Assembly: GCF_022965805.1 (NCBI RefSeq)
Contig: NW_027331510.1
Location: 744,001 to 808,000 of the forward strand
Length of the DNA: 64,000 nt
From: Primulina eburnea
Taxonomy: Eukaryota; Streptophyta; Magnoliopsida; Lamiales; Gesneriaceae
Reading direction: 5' to 3'
The notes under the pieces are model-generated. The model did not search any database, was not told the DNA's origin, and saw only the letters and a list, made by a program, of their open reading frames with translations. The position numbers were made by a program, and so were the translations under genes. Below, piece by piece: positions 12,301-22,571 of the stretch (position 1 is its first letter; the number at the start of each line of letters is the position of its first letter).

Positions 12301-13746
12301 GTCATTCAGGCTACATTGACGGACAGGATCCGTAGAGAGCAGACTGATGATGTTCAGTTGATAGAGTTGAGAGCTAGAGCTGAGGTTAGAGGGAACTCAG
12401 AGTTTGGTTTGAATGGAGATGGTTTGGTGACTTTCAGAGGCCGTATTTGTGTTCCGATTGGCGACGATATTCGTAGCGACGTCTTGACAGAGGCTCATAC
12501 CGCACCTTATTCGATTCATCCAGGCAGCACGAAGATGTATCAGGATCTTCGTCGACTTTACTGGTGGCCAGGTATGAAGAGAGATATTGCTTTGTTCATT
12601 TCTCAGTGCCTTACTTGTCAGCAGGTGAAGATTGAGCATCAGAGACCTGCTGGGACATTGCTTTCTTTGCCGATTCCTCAGTGGAAGTGGGAGCATATCA
12701 CTATGGATTTCGTGACTGGTCTTCCCAGGACGCAGAAGGGTTTTAATTCCATTTGGGTTATTGTTGATAGATTGACCAAGTTAGCGCATTTTCTCCCAGT
12801 CAAGACGACGTACTCGATGAATCAGTATGCCGAGGATTACATAGCAGAGATCTTGAGACTTCATGGGGTTCCTGTGTCGATCGTGTCTGATCGTGACCCT
12901 AGATTTACCTCAGAGTTCTGGAAGAGTTTGCATAGAGCTATGGGTTCGCGGTTAGCTTTTAGTACAGCTTATCACCCGCAGAGCGACGGTCAGTCAGAGA
13001 GAGTTATTCAGATTCTTGAGGATATGCTCAGAGCTTGTACTATTGATTATTCTGGTAGCTGGGATTCTAAATTGCCTCTTGTGGAGTTCACGTACAATAA
13101 CAGTTACCAGGCGACGATTGGCATGGCACCGTATGAGGCACTTTATGGCAGGAAGTGTAGATCCCCTTTGTTTTGGGATGAGGTTGGTGAGAGGAAGATG
13201 TTGGGACCAGAGTTGGTCCAACAGACAGCCGATGTTGTTGCTGTGATCAGAGAGAGGATGAAGACTGCTCAGTCTAGGCAGAAGAGCTATGCAGATGTTC
13301 GTCGTAGACCTTTGCAGTTCGAGGTTGGCGATCATGTGTTTCTGAAGATAGCACCTCTCAAGGGTGTGATGCGATTTGGCAAGAAGGGCAAGTTGAGTCC
13401 GAGATTTATTGGCCCCTTTGAGATCTTGGACAGAGTTGGAGACAGAGCCTACAGATTAGCCCTACCGCCCGATCTTGACAGAGTCCATAATGTTTTTCAC
13501 GTATCGATGCTCAGGAAGTATATTGCAGATCCTTCCCATGTTCTTCGCCATGAGCCATTGGACTTGACGCCGAATTTGACGTATCAAGAGATTCCGGTCC
13601 AGATTTTGGATCGCACAGTTAGAGTTTTGAGGAACAAAGAGATCGGCATCGTTAAAGTCCTTTGGAGGAACCATTTGATCGAAGAGGCTACGTGGGAACC
13701 AGAGATTGAGATGAGAGAGAAGTATCCTGAGTTGTTCGTGCTGTGA
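9331..13746 (+). pseudogene. Gag-Pol of element 2, four frame lesions
   Basis: Follows the element 1 polyprotein closely from MPPKRKTVEG to the chromodomain end. Lesions seen by aligning the two: an in-frame TGA at 10288-10290 just after the zinc knuckle (probably from CGA); a 2-bp deletion near 11609-11611 inside reverse transcriptase; a 1-bp deletion near 12011-12017 inside RNase H; and an in-frame TAG at 12250-12252 (GAG to TAG). The RNase H motif FTDHKS is FTYHKS here, losing an active-site aspartate. Integrase keeps the intact SDRDPRF box that element 1 has lost. The copy cannot make a working polyprotein. Confidence 0.92.
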
Positions 13747-13773
13747 CGTCAATTTCGAGGACGAAATTCCTTT

Positions 13774-13785
13774 AAGGAGGGGAGA
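13774..13785 (+). other. Polypurine tract of element 2
   Basis: AAGGAGGGGAGA immediately upstream of the 3' LTR start at 13787, the same tract as element 1. Confidence 0.85.
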
Positions 13786-13786
13786 T

Positions 13787-15391
13787 TGTAATAGCCGAGC
13801 CCGGTGTACGATACGGTTTAAGCTTTACTTGTTATTTGGGTTATGTGATTAGATGTTTAGAGTTGTGTTTTGGGCCATAGTATTATTGGTTATTGTTGTC
13901 TTGAGGTATTAGATGTTTTTGATTGTTCGTTTCAGTGTTTCGGTTCGATTTTAGTTGTTTGAGTACTGTTCATTGCCGTGACTAGAGTGCACCCGCGCTC
14001 TTAGAGGAGTGCCCCCGCGGTGTACTATTCATCATTTTGGATTTGGAAGGCCGTGGCATCACCGCACCCGCGGCAGTGCAAGGACCGCACCCGCTGTCAG
14101 ACCGCACCCGCGGTAATTGTAGCACCGCACCCGCGGTCATCGTGTATGGAATTTATTTTGGTTGGCCGAAGGCATAGCGCACCTGCGATGCTAGCAGGAG
14201 CGCACCCGCGGTCTAGGTATGGGCGAGTTTTTAAGTTACTTTTTGGGAGTGGTTGGCCATACTTTCCCTTATCTTTTCCCTTCCAACTCGTTTTCTCTCC
14301 ATTTGCAAGGGTTTTCTTCCATTTCAATTGCTTCCTACCTTTGATTCTTGGAGTTGTTTGGATTTTCGACTTGAGATCGACGTTCTCCTTGGTGCTAGGA
14401 AGCTTAGGTAAGCTTTTGGTGCGATTCTATTAAGGTTTTGAGTTAAGAGTTGACTTGAGTTTGATATTTTGTTGGTTTAATGGATTATTTGACTTGTATT
14501 TGTGGATATAGAGTTGATATTGGTGTTATTTATGGATAATTGTTGTAGGTGGTGTGCAAGAGTATAGTTTGGAGGTGTTCTATTGGTTTGTAAGTGGAAT
14601 TTCATCCCTTTGCTCACATGATATTATATGTATTGTGTTTTAAAGGTTTCAAAGTGATATTCCCTTCAATTGATTCATTGTTATGTATTGATTCCATTGC
14701 AATGATTATTGGAGACAATTGATGTCTCACTATTGTTAAAAGGGAATACAAGAGTAAAGATAGAGTTTACAAAACGACGGTTTTAATGCTATTCAGAGTT
14801 CAAATGTTTTATTGGATTGATAGAACATAGTCAGAGAATTGCATGCAATTAGTTGATCAACGACCATAGGCTTATATCCCTCAGAGTTATCGGTTTATAT
14901 CGATTTGGGATACGAGCGACCACAGACAGAGATACTATTGATATCAATCCAACCAGAGAAAAGAGAAATACCATCTTATTGCTATGATATTGCTACAGTT
15001 ATTGCTACAGTATTTACGTTTCAGAGTTGATGGTATTTATGATTTCAAAGTCATGTTTAACAGAGTATGATATGTATCATTGTTATGTAAGAGTTCCACT
15101 TGCTGAGATTTATTCTCATTTCAGTTATTTCATGTGATGCAGGTAAGAGTGACGGACCAGGACGTTGAATGTGGATGGGGGTCATATGCATACGAAGATT
15201 GGAAGGATGATTATTTTGTTATCATTTTGTAACATGATCACACTAATGATATTTTGTATTTTGCTATGTCATTGGAATGATCATGTATTTATTTTGTAAA
15301 CATTTTATGAAATGTATTTTGAAACTCCTTCCATTGAAAGAAAATTTTAAATTCCGCTGTATATTTTATTGTTACGGGTCAGGGTGTCACA
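13787..15391 (+). repeat. 3' LTR of element 2, 1605 bp
   Basis: Begins TGTAATAGCC and ends TGTCACA. It shares the layout of the element 1 LTR, with the hairpin cluster at about 13989-14213 and the splice-donor-like AG|GTAAGC near 14405. The bases that follow (GAGGC) would be the target duplication, but the left partner is outside the window. Confidence 0.92.
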
Positions 15392-15600
15392 GAGGCGACC
15401 TTTGAGCGCAACGTAGAAAGATGTAATTGGGCTAACGTAGAGAGTGCAGAAAATAATTTGAAGGATGAAATGCGTAGAGATATTTTCTTAAATAGCTTTG
15501 GAAAGTATTCTTTATTAATTTTAATCATAAAATGATTAATTCATAAAAAAATCTAAAAATAAAAGAAATATGCAATGAAAAGATATATATTTTAAATTTA
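15392..15600 (+). repeat. Direct repeat copy A1 (about 205 bp)
   Basis: Starts GAGGCGACCTTTGAGCG and is repeated at 16035-16240 with scattered substitutions. It begins with a 46-codon open stretch (EATFERN...) that ends at TGA near 15530. I do not recognise the peptide. It could be a gene remnant or part of an unknown repeat. Confidence 0.75.
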
Positions 15601-16034
15601 AAAACCTAAAAGAAATTATAAAAGAAATTGAAAACGCTCTTTACTTGCGCAAGAGTTATTTTTTTATTTCATTTTGTCGATAAATATTGTAATCAAAATT
15701 GTAAAATAATCATGTAAAAATCGTAATTAAACTCACTGATGAGAATAATATTTTCTACGAGAATGAAGAATAATCAGTGTAGGTATAAATATGGTTTGAC
15801 TTCCGCAGAATGCGTCACAGGTATACATTAAAAAAAATAATAAATACTTTAATTTTTACGTTCTAATAAATATATACCCATACTGAAGATCATCATATAT
15901 TATTAGGACGAGTTCTAATTAATAGTAATTGGTTACATGCATAATAAAAGATATCCTTTTACAAACAAAACGTCGCTGGAGTAGACAAATGAGTACCTTG
16001 GGAAGGTTCAAATATAATATTATAATATGAAACA
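15601..16034. other. AT-rich spacer between direct repeats A1 and A2
   Basis: No gene, promoter or repeat recognised. Strongly AT-rich with short runs of A and T. Confidence 0.6.
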
Positions 16035-16240
16035 CTGAGGCGACCTTTGAGCGCAACGAAGAAAGATGTAATTTGGGCTAACGCAGAGAGTGCAGAAACT
16101 AATTTGAAAGATGAAAGACGTAGAGATATTTTCTTAAATAGCTTTGGAAAGTACTCCTTATTAATTTTAATCATAAAATAATTAATTCCTAAAAAAATAT
16201 AAAAATAAAATAAATATGCAATAAAAAGATATATATTTTA
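16035..16240 (+). repeat. Direct repeat copy A2 (about 205 bp)
   Basis: Second copy of the block at 15392-15600. The open frame seen in A1 is disrupted here. It runs straight into the first GH5/GLE1 array unit at about 16241. Confidence 0.75.
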
Positions 16241-16245
16241 ATAGG

Positions 16246-16480
16246 CTTGTAATGGACAGGTACATGCAGAAAGGAGCAGAAGTAGTACATGCCGCCAACC
16301 CAACGTTCTTGCCATTTTGTCTGGGCCGAAATTCGACAATGATCTATCTTTTCTTATTAGCAAACCTGTGAATTTGAGTTACTCTAACAAGACTGTGTTT
16401 AAGATTCATTGGTATAGTTTCACGGACGACACAGCATGGCAATCAGACAACCATAACCAAGTAGGTGGGCAAGTTGCTGC
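16246..16480 (+). pseudogene. GH5 (cellulase-type) gene fragment in array unit 1
   Basis: Translation gives MQKGAEVVHAANP, VILSGPKFDNDLSFL (from the parallel copy at 16919-16999) and a stretch like HWYSFTDDTAWQSDN. These fit the region of plant glycoside hydrolase family 5 proteins downstream of the acid/base region. Unit 1 has a 1-bp loss near AACCCAACG and keeps six bases (GACGAC) that later units have lost, so it is closest to the source gene. Only about 75 codons are present, so no catalytic protein can be made. The family call is from recall of the motif pattern. Confidence 0.7.
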
Positions 16481-16484
16481 AATA

Positions 16485-16800
16485 ACTCTGCTTTGAAGCT
16501 CTCATGTTTCTGAATGAGTTAAACAAAGTTATAACCAATAAACTTCATATAACGAAGCAAAATAAAAAATTTACCTAGGATGCTTCTTGTCAAAAGGTAC
16601 AGAAAGATCTAAATTCGCGATAATCTTCTTTTCAAACGTATCAAGCTCTGATAATAAGTTGTCAAAGCTCCAATCAAGTTGTGGATCCGCCGTTATCCCA
16701 TTAATATTTGGTGGGCAGCGAAGTTCCAAATTAATGACTCCCATGAATTTTGACAACTTCATCATTCAGAATGCGCGTCTCTCTTCTCTCTCTCAAATCT
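16485..16800 (-). pseudogene. GLE1: Antisense GLE1 5' fragment (leader, exon 1, intron 1, start of exon 2)
   Basis: The reverse complement matches the GLE1 gene at 50500-50830 in this window. Exon 1 is complete, from a double ATG at 16765-16760 to the splice site near 16575, encoding MMKLSKFMGVINLELRCP onward, followed by the same short intron and the start of exon 2. About 20 bp of matching leader (GCGCGTCTCTCTTC side) is also present. It ends at a junction with GH5 sequence at TGCTGCA. Because the intron is retained, the copy came through DNA, not a processed transcript. Confidence 0.88.
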
Positions 16801-17025
16801 TCATATTAAAGTTGAAGGCGAGGCTAACATGCCAAAAATCGTTTGGGGGGGGGGGGGGACTTGAACATGAATTTAAAAATATTGATTTTGATGGGCTTGT
16901 AATGGACAGTTACATGCAGAAAGGAGCAGAAGTAGTACACGCCGCCAACCCCAACGTTCTTGTCATTTTGTCTGGGCCGAAATTCGACAATGATCTATCA
17001 TTTCTTATTAGCAAACCTGTGAATT

Positions 17026-18474
17026 TGTGCGCCCGGGCGGCACTTGTTCGAAAATAATGTATTTTTGCCGAGAGTTCCGCACCCGGGCGGAAAAAGATGT
17101 CCGCCCGGGCGGCCAGCGATTTTTAAAAAGCGTGTTTTGGTGTTTGGGAAGGCATAAAATCGAATGGGACGCAATTTTTACTCATTTCCCTTCTCCTTCT
17201 TTTCTCTCCATCGACTTGGAAGATAGGGTTTCTCATTTTCTTCTTTGGATACCTTTGATTCAAGCTTGTAGTTGGATAATTGAAGTGAGAAGAAGTTTAT
17301 TTTGGGTCCAAGGAGATAAGGTAAGCTTGTGGCTTTAGTTATTGTTGGATTTTAGTGTTGGGGAAATTATGGAACTTATACTTGTGTTGATTTTATGGGT
17401 TTATTGGTATGGTTAGTTGATTATTGAGTTGTTGATGGTATTATTATTGATATTGTGTTGTAAGAATCCCTCAAGACTTAGCAAGCACTTGTGTATTGGG
17501 TTGTAAGTAGACTTTTCCTTTGAATGCATCTTATGAACTATGTATATGATAAATGGTGTTTTAAATGATGTTAGCTTCTTTAAATTATTGATTATTTATA
17601 TGATATGTATTGATATGTTCAAAAGAAATGGAATTGAAGCCAAATGGCAAAATAAAGGAGCTAAGGTTTTAGCACGCACACCACGTGTTTGATTAAATGT
17701 TTCAATGAATGTTTTTATGGCTTGATGGTTATATGGTATTGTGGTGTTACCTATGGTAATTCTAAACCCACTTGACTGAATTTGATCAACATAATGACAT
17801 GTACTGTGACTGATTTGGACTGAGACGTACATGTGTACCATTGATTGATGACCTATCAATGCCATACAAATGAAAAGAAATGAATTGTGCTATAGATGCC
17901 ATCTTATAATTGTTATGTATGTATTTTATTTATTGATGGCATATCACGGTAAAGAAATGATATGGATTCTTCCATTGCACTATGGTATATGTATTTGTTA
18001 TTTAAAGGTCTACTTGCTGAGTTTTATAACTCATTTCAGTTATGTTCATGAGATGCAGATGCAGGTAAACGGGATTGATACAGCGTGGTGTCAAGACAGA
18101 AGAAGGAAATGTGCCAAGCTTGGAGGAAGGGTGAATGATTATTTTAGTTATGGATGGATAAGAAAGTATTTTGTTTTGTGATGGTTGAAGTTGGCTATTA
18201 TATTTTGTTGTAAAGTATTTGGTATATTTTGGGAGTTTAACTTGTCTCAAATATTTTGGTAATCAAAGGTTCTACTTTTGAATGCGTATATTGTTATGTT
18301 TAGTTGTGATAATTCTATTGTGTTTTGATTTTATTTCTTGAAGCAGGTTATGATTTTTTTTTATGGGGAAACTTTGCCAAAATTTTTTAAGATCATATAT
18401 CTTCCAAGTTCATTTATTTTAAAGCTTCCGCATTTTAGAGTTTATTTTCTTTTACGACGGGTCAGGGTGTCACA
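17026..18474 (+). repeat. Partial LTR of the element 5 family, first ~536 bp missing
   Basis: Colinear with 23108-24556, the 3' LTR of element 5, with about 24 differences (about 1.6%). The left junction falls inside the LTR at a shared TTG. The right end is the true LTR end (GTGTCACA). It is followed by array DNA, not by a primer site, so it is not a working 5' LTR. It is followed by exactly the same array bases as the other LTR, suggesting both derive from one insertion that was later duplicated. Confidence 0.85.
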
Positions 18475-18686
18475 TTTTCTTATTAGCAAACATGTGAATT
18501 TGAGTTATTCTAACAAAACTGTGTTTGAGCTTCATTGATATAGTTTCACAGCATGGCAATCAGGCAACCCTAACCAAGTATGTGGGCAAGTTGCTGCAAT
18601 AATTCTCCTTTGAAGCTCTCAATTTTCTGAATGAGTAAAACAAAGTTATAACCAATAAACTTCATATAATGAAGCAAAATAAAAAG
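18475..18686. repeat. GH5/GLE1 array, segment 2 (one partial unit)
   Basis: Begins TTTTCTTATTAGC within the GH5 piece and runs into the antisense GLE1 intron 1 piece (ATATAATGAAGC). It is broken at about 18684 by the internal part of element 5. Confidence 0.85.
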
Positions 18687-18708
18687 GAGATCGTGGAGAA
18701 AGCTCTTC

Positions 18709-21700
18709 ATGAGAGTTTTGAGAGCCGAGATCAGGAGGGATGTCATAATGTCTAAGGCCGCAACGCACAAGGAGATCGTGGAGAAAGCTCTTTTAGCGGA
18801 ACAGGATGAGAAAGAGATTGAGAAGGAAAGACAATTGAGAAGGCAAAACTTCAATCAAAAGAATCAAGCTTCGAATCAAAGTTTTAAAGGGGGATACAAA
18901 AGCAAAGGAAAAGAAGAACATCGAGGTAAAGCTCCTGCAGTTCAGTATGAGACGAATAGGCCTTTATGTTCCAAATGCAACAAGCCCCACAAGGGTGAAT
19001 GTCTCGTAGGGAGCAACAAATGTTACTAATGTGGAGGTGCAGGTCACATTGCCATCAACTGCACCCAATCTTCAGGCCGAGGACGAGTCCAAGGGCGCAT
19101 CTTCTCTTTGACTAAGGAGGGTGTTAATCCTGATACGTCGGTTATATCAGGTACTATTCAGATTTCAGGCAATGTAGCCCTTACTTTAATTGATACTGGA
19201 GCTACACATTCTTTTATGTCTGAAATTTTCATGAGATCGTTGGGTATTGCACCTGTATTTGAACCTCTCCAGTTTACTATTATGCTTCCCTCGAGAGATG
19301 TGATTTACCCAACAAGTGTGATTAGAGCTTGTCCTATTCAAGTGAATGAGAGAATTTTGTTTGCTGATCTTATTGTGATTCCTATGATTGAGTTTGATGT
19401 GATTTTGGGTATGGATTGGCTATCATCGTATCGTGCAGTGATAGATTGTGTTGAAAAGACGGTGCGATTTCCGACAGAAGAAGGTGACAGTAATGTCTTC
19501 AAGGGTTCAGGTACTTCGCTTGGCACTTCTTTTATTTCCTGCTTGAAGGTGAATAAGATGTTGGTTAAGGGATGTCAGGTATTTCTGGCGTCAGTAATGG
19601 ATTTGAGTGAGAAATATAATGTGGATGTGAATGGTATTGAAATTGTTCGAGAGTATTCGGATGTCTTTGCCGATGATGTGTCGGGGTTGCCACCCGATAG
19701 AGAAGTCGAGTTTGTCATTGATGTTGTACCTGGTACTGCTCCTATTTCTAAAGCCCCTTATCGAATGGCACCGACTGAAATGAAAGAATTAAAGAACCAA
19801 TTGCAAGAACTGTTAGATAAGGGCTTTATTCGACCGAGTTCTTCACCTTGAGGAGCACCCGTATTGTTTGTGAAAAAGAAAGATGGGTCACTACGTTTGT
19901 GTATTGACTACCGAGAGATCAACAAAGTTACAATTAAGAACAAGTATCCTTTGCCCTGAATTGATGATCTTTTTGACCAATTGCAAGGGGCAACAGTATT
20001 TTCCAAGATTGATTTGCGATCGGGTTATCACCAATTGAAAGTGAAAGAAGACGATATACCTAAGACTGCTTTTCGAACTAGGTATGGTCATTATGAATTT
20101 TTGGTTATGTCTTTCGAGTTAACGAATGCACTGTCAGTTTTTATGGATCTTATGAATCGAGTCTTTAAGTCTTATTTGGACAGTTTCGTCATTGTATTTA
20201 TTGATGATATTTTGGTTTATTCGAAGACTCGAGAACTTCATCGAGAACATTTGAGAACTATGCTGCAGCAATTGAGGGATAATCAGTTATATGCTAAGTT
20301 AAAGAAGTGCGAGTTTTGGTTGGACCAAGTGACTTTTCTAGGCCATATTGTTTCTAAAGATGGAATTACCGTGGATCCAACAAAGATAGAATCGGTGAAG
20401 AAGTGGCCTATTCCTATGACAGTGGCTGAGGTACGAAGTTTTCTTGGTTTAGCAGGTTACTATCGTCGTTTCATCGCTGATTTCTCAAAGATAGCCCTGC
20501 CATTGACCACATTGACAAGAAAGACAGTTAAATTTGAATGGACAAATGAGTGTCAAAAAAGTTTTAAAGAGTTGAAGGATAAATTGACATCGGCTCCAGT
20601 GTTGTCACTTCCTGAAGGAGTTGAAGACTTTGTAGTGTTCACTGATGCTTCTAAGAAAGGACTTGGTGCTGTATTGATGCAGCGTGGTAAGGTAATTGCT
20701 TATGCTTCCCGTCAACTGAAGGATTATGAAAAGAATTATCCGACTCACGATCTTGAGTTGGCAGCTGTGGTATTCGCTTTGAAGATATGGCGGCATTATT
20801 TGTATGGAGTAAAGTGTGATATTTTCTCAGATCATAAAAGCCTTAAATATATGTTTACTCAGAAGGAATTGAACATGCGTCAGAGGAGATGGTTGGAACT
20901 TGTTAAGGATTATGATTGCACTATCAGTTACCACCCTGGGAAAGCGAATGCAGTTGCAGATGCACTGAGTCGGAAATCAGGAGTTGTGTTGAGTTCTATG
21001 ATTCAAAAACCTTTATTGTTGGACTTGAAAAGGAATGAGATCGCCTTGGTCAAGAAAGGTACGATAGCTCGACTTTCAGCTTTGGTGATTCGCCCTACTT
21101 TGAATGACAGGATTAAAGTTGGACAACAGCATGATAAGAAATTGTTGGAAATGAGATCTAAGGCTGAGCAAAAAGGAAATTCTGAGTTTGGTTTAAATAG
21201 TGATGGGTTGATGACCTTCAGAGGTCGAATATGTGTTCCTATCGGTGATGATATTCGACGAGATATTTTGATTGAGGCGCATACCGCACCATATTCGATT
21301 CATCCAGGTAATACCAAGATGTACCAAGATCTTCGTCGACTTTTCTGGTGGCCAGGTATGAAGAAGGATATTGCGTTGTATATTTCTGAATGCCTAACAT
21401 GTCAGCAGGTTAAGATTGAGCACCAAAGACCTGCAGGATTGTTGCAGTCATTGCCGATACCTCAGTGGAAATGGGAACATATCACAATAGACTTTGTTGT
21501 CGGACTTCCAAGGACGCAGAAAGATTATAATTCGATTTGGGTCATTGTTGATCGTTTGACCAAGTCATCGCATTTTCTTCCTGTCAAGGCTACTTATTCG
21601 ATGAATCAGTATGCCGATGCTTATGTTCAAGAGATTGTTAGACTTCATGGGATACCAATGTCAATTGTTTCTGATCGTGATCCAAGATTTACATCTGAAT

Positions 21701-22530
21701 TCTGGAAGAGTTTACATAGAGCTTTGGGTACAAAGTTGGCCTTCAGTACAGCTTATCATCCTCAGAGCGACGGACAATCAGAACGAGTTATTCAGATTCT
21801 TGAGGACATGTTAAGAGCTTGCATTATTGATTTTCCTAGAAGTTGGGATTTGAAGCTGCCTCTTGTGGAATTCACATATAATAACAGATATCAGTCCTCG
21901 AATGGCATGGCACCTTATGAAGCTTTGTATGGGAGAAAGTGTCGTTCACCTTTGTTTTGGGATGAAGTAGGTGAAAGAAAGATGTTAGGACCAGAGTTGA
22001 TTCAACAAATGGTTGATGTTGTAGCATTGATTCGAGAAAGAATGAAAACTGCGCAATCTCGACAGAAAAGCTATGCAGATGTTCGAAGAAGACCTTTGGC
22101 ATTCGAGGTAGGTGATCACGTGTTTGTTAAGATAGCTCCTCTCAAGGGAGTTATGAGATTTGGGAAGAAAGGGAAGTTGAGTCCTCGTTTTATTGGACCT
22201 TTCGATATTCTTGATAGGATTGGTGAGCGAGCTTATCGATTGTCTTTGCCTCCGGATTTGGATAAAGTACATAATGTATTTCATGTCTCAATGCTTCGTA
22301 AATATGTGTCGAATCCAATTCATGTACTTCGTCACGAACCACTAGACTTAATGCCAAATTTGAGTTATCATGAACGACCGGTGCAAATATTGGATCGAAA
22401 GGTTAAAGTGCTTAGAAACAAAGAAATTGGGATCCTGAAGGTGTTATGGAGTAATCATATCATCGAAGAAGCAACATGGGAACCCGAGGAAGAAATGAAG
22501 CAACGTTATCCTGAATTGTTTACGTCTTGA
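18709..22530 (+). pseudogene. Gag-Pol of element 5, truncated with three nonsense codons
   Basis: All parts stay in one frame. It starts within gag ([15 protein letters not shown]). The first stop, TAA at 19027-19029, falls inside the zinc knuckle (CY-stop-CGGAGH). The second, TGA at 19849-19851, replaces the tryptophan of SSPWGAP at the start of reverse transcriptase. The third, TGA at 19957-19959, replaces the arginine of LPRIDD. From 19960 to 22530 the frame is open: FIDD box, RNase H (TDASKKGLG), integrase (CLTCQQ, SDRDPRF, GQSERV) and a chromodomain end [12 protein letters not shown]. The motif [10 protein letters not shown] is changed to [10 protein letters not shown]. All three stops fit C-to-T change on one strand or the other. 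Confidence 0.92.
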
Positions 22531-22557
22531 GGTAAATTTCGGGGACGAAATTTTTAT

Positions 22558-22570
22558 AAGGAGAGGAGAA
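22558..22570 (+). other. Polypurine tract of element 5
   Basis: AAGGAGAGGAGAA one base before the 3' LTR start at 22572. Confidence 0.82.
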
Positions 22571-22571
22571 T

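Larger units (their letters stand above)
7710..15391 (+). mobile_element. Element 2: older Tekay-type chromovirus, interrupted in its 5' LTR by element 1
   Basis: Same family as element 1. Its 5' LTR is seen only from 7710, which matches 13909 in its own 3' LTR, so about the first 122 bp of the 5' LTR should lie beyond element 1, left of the window. The LTR pair shows about 20 substitutions over 1483 bp with no net length change (about 1.3%), so it is older than element 1, as nesting requires. The coding region is broken at four places. Confidence 0.9.
16241..17025. repeat. GH5/GLE1 chimeric array, segment 1 (units 1-2)
   Basis: Unit 1 (16241-16844) is the most complete copy: a GH5 coding fragment on the plus strand joined to GLE1 exon 2, intron 1, exon 1 and leader on the minus strand. 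A 14-base G run (16845-16858) separates it from unit 2, which is cut at 17025 by a partial LTR. Unit 2 carries the GH5 piece only. Confidence 0.85.

Noticed and set aside
17026..18474. The partial LTR as the working 5' LTR of element 5
   Set aside because: Its first ~536 bp are missing, and array DNA, not a primer site and gag, follows it.
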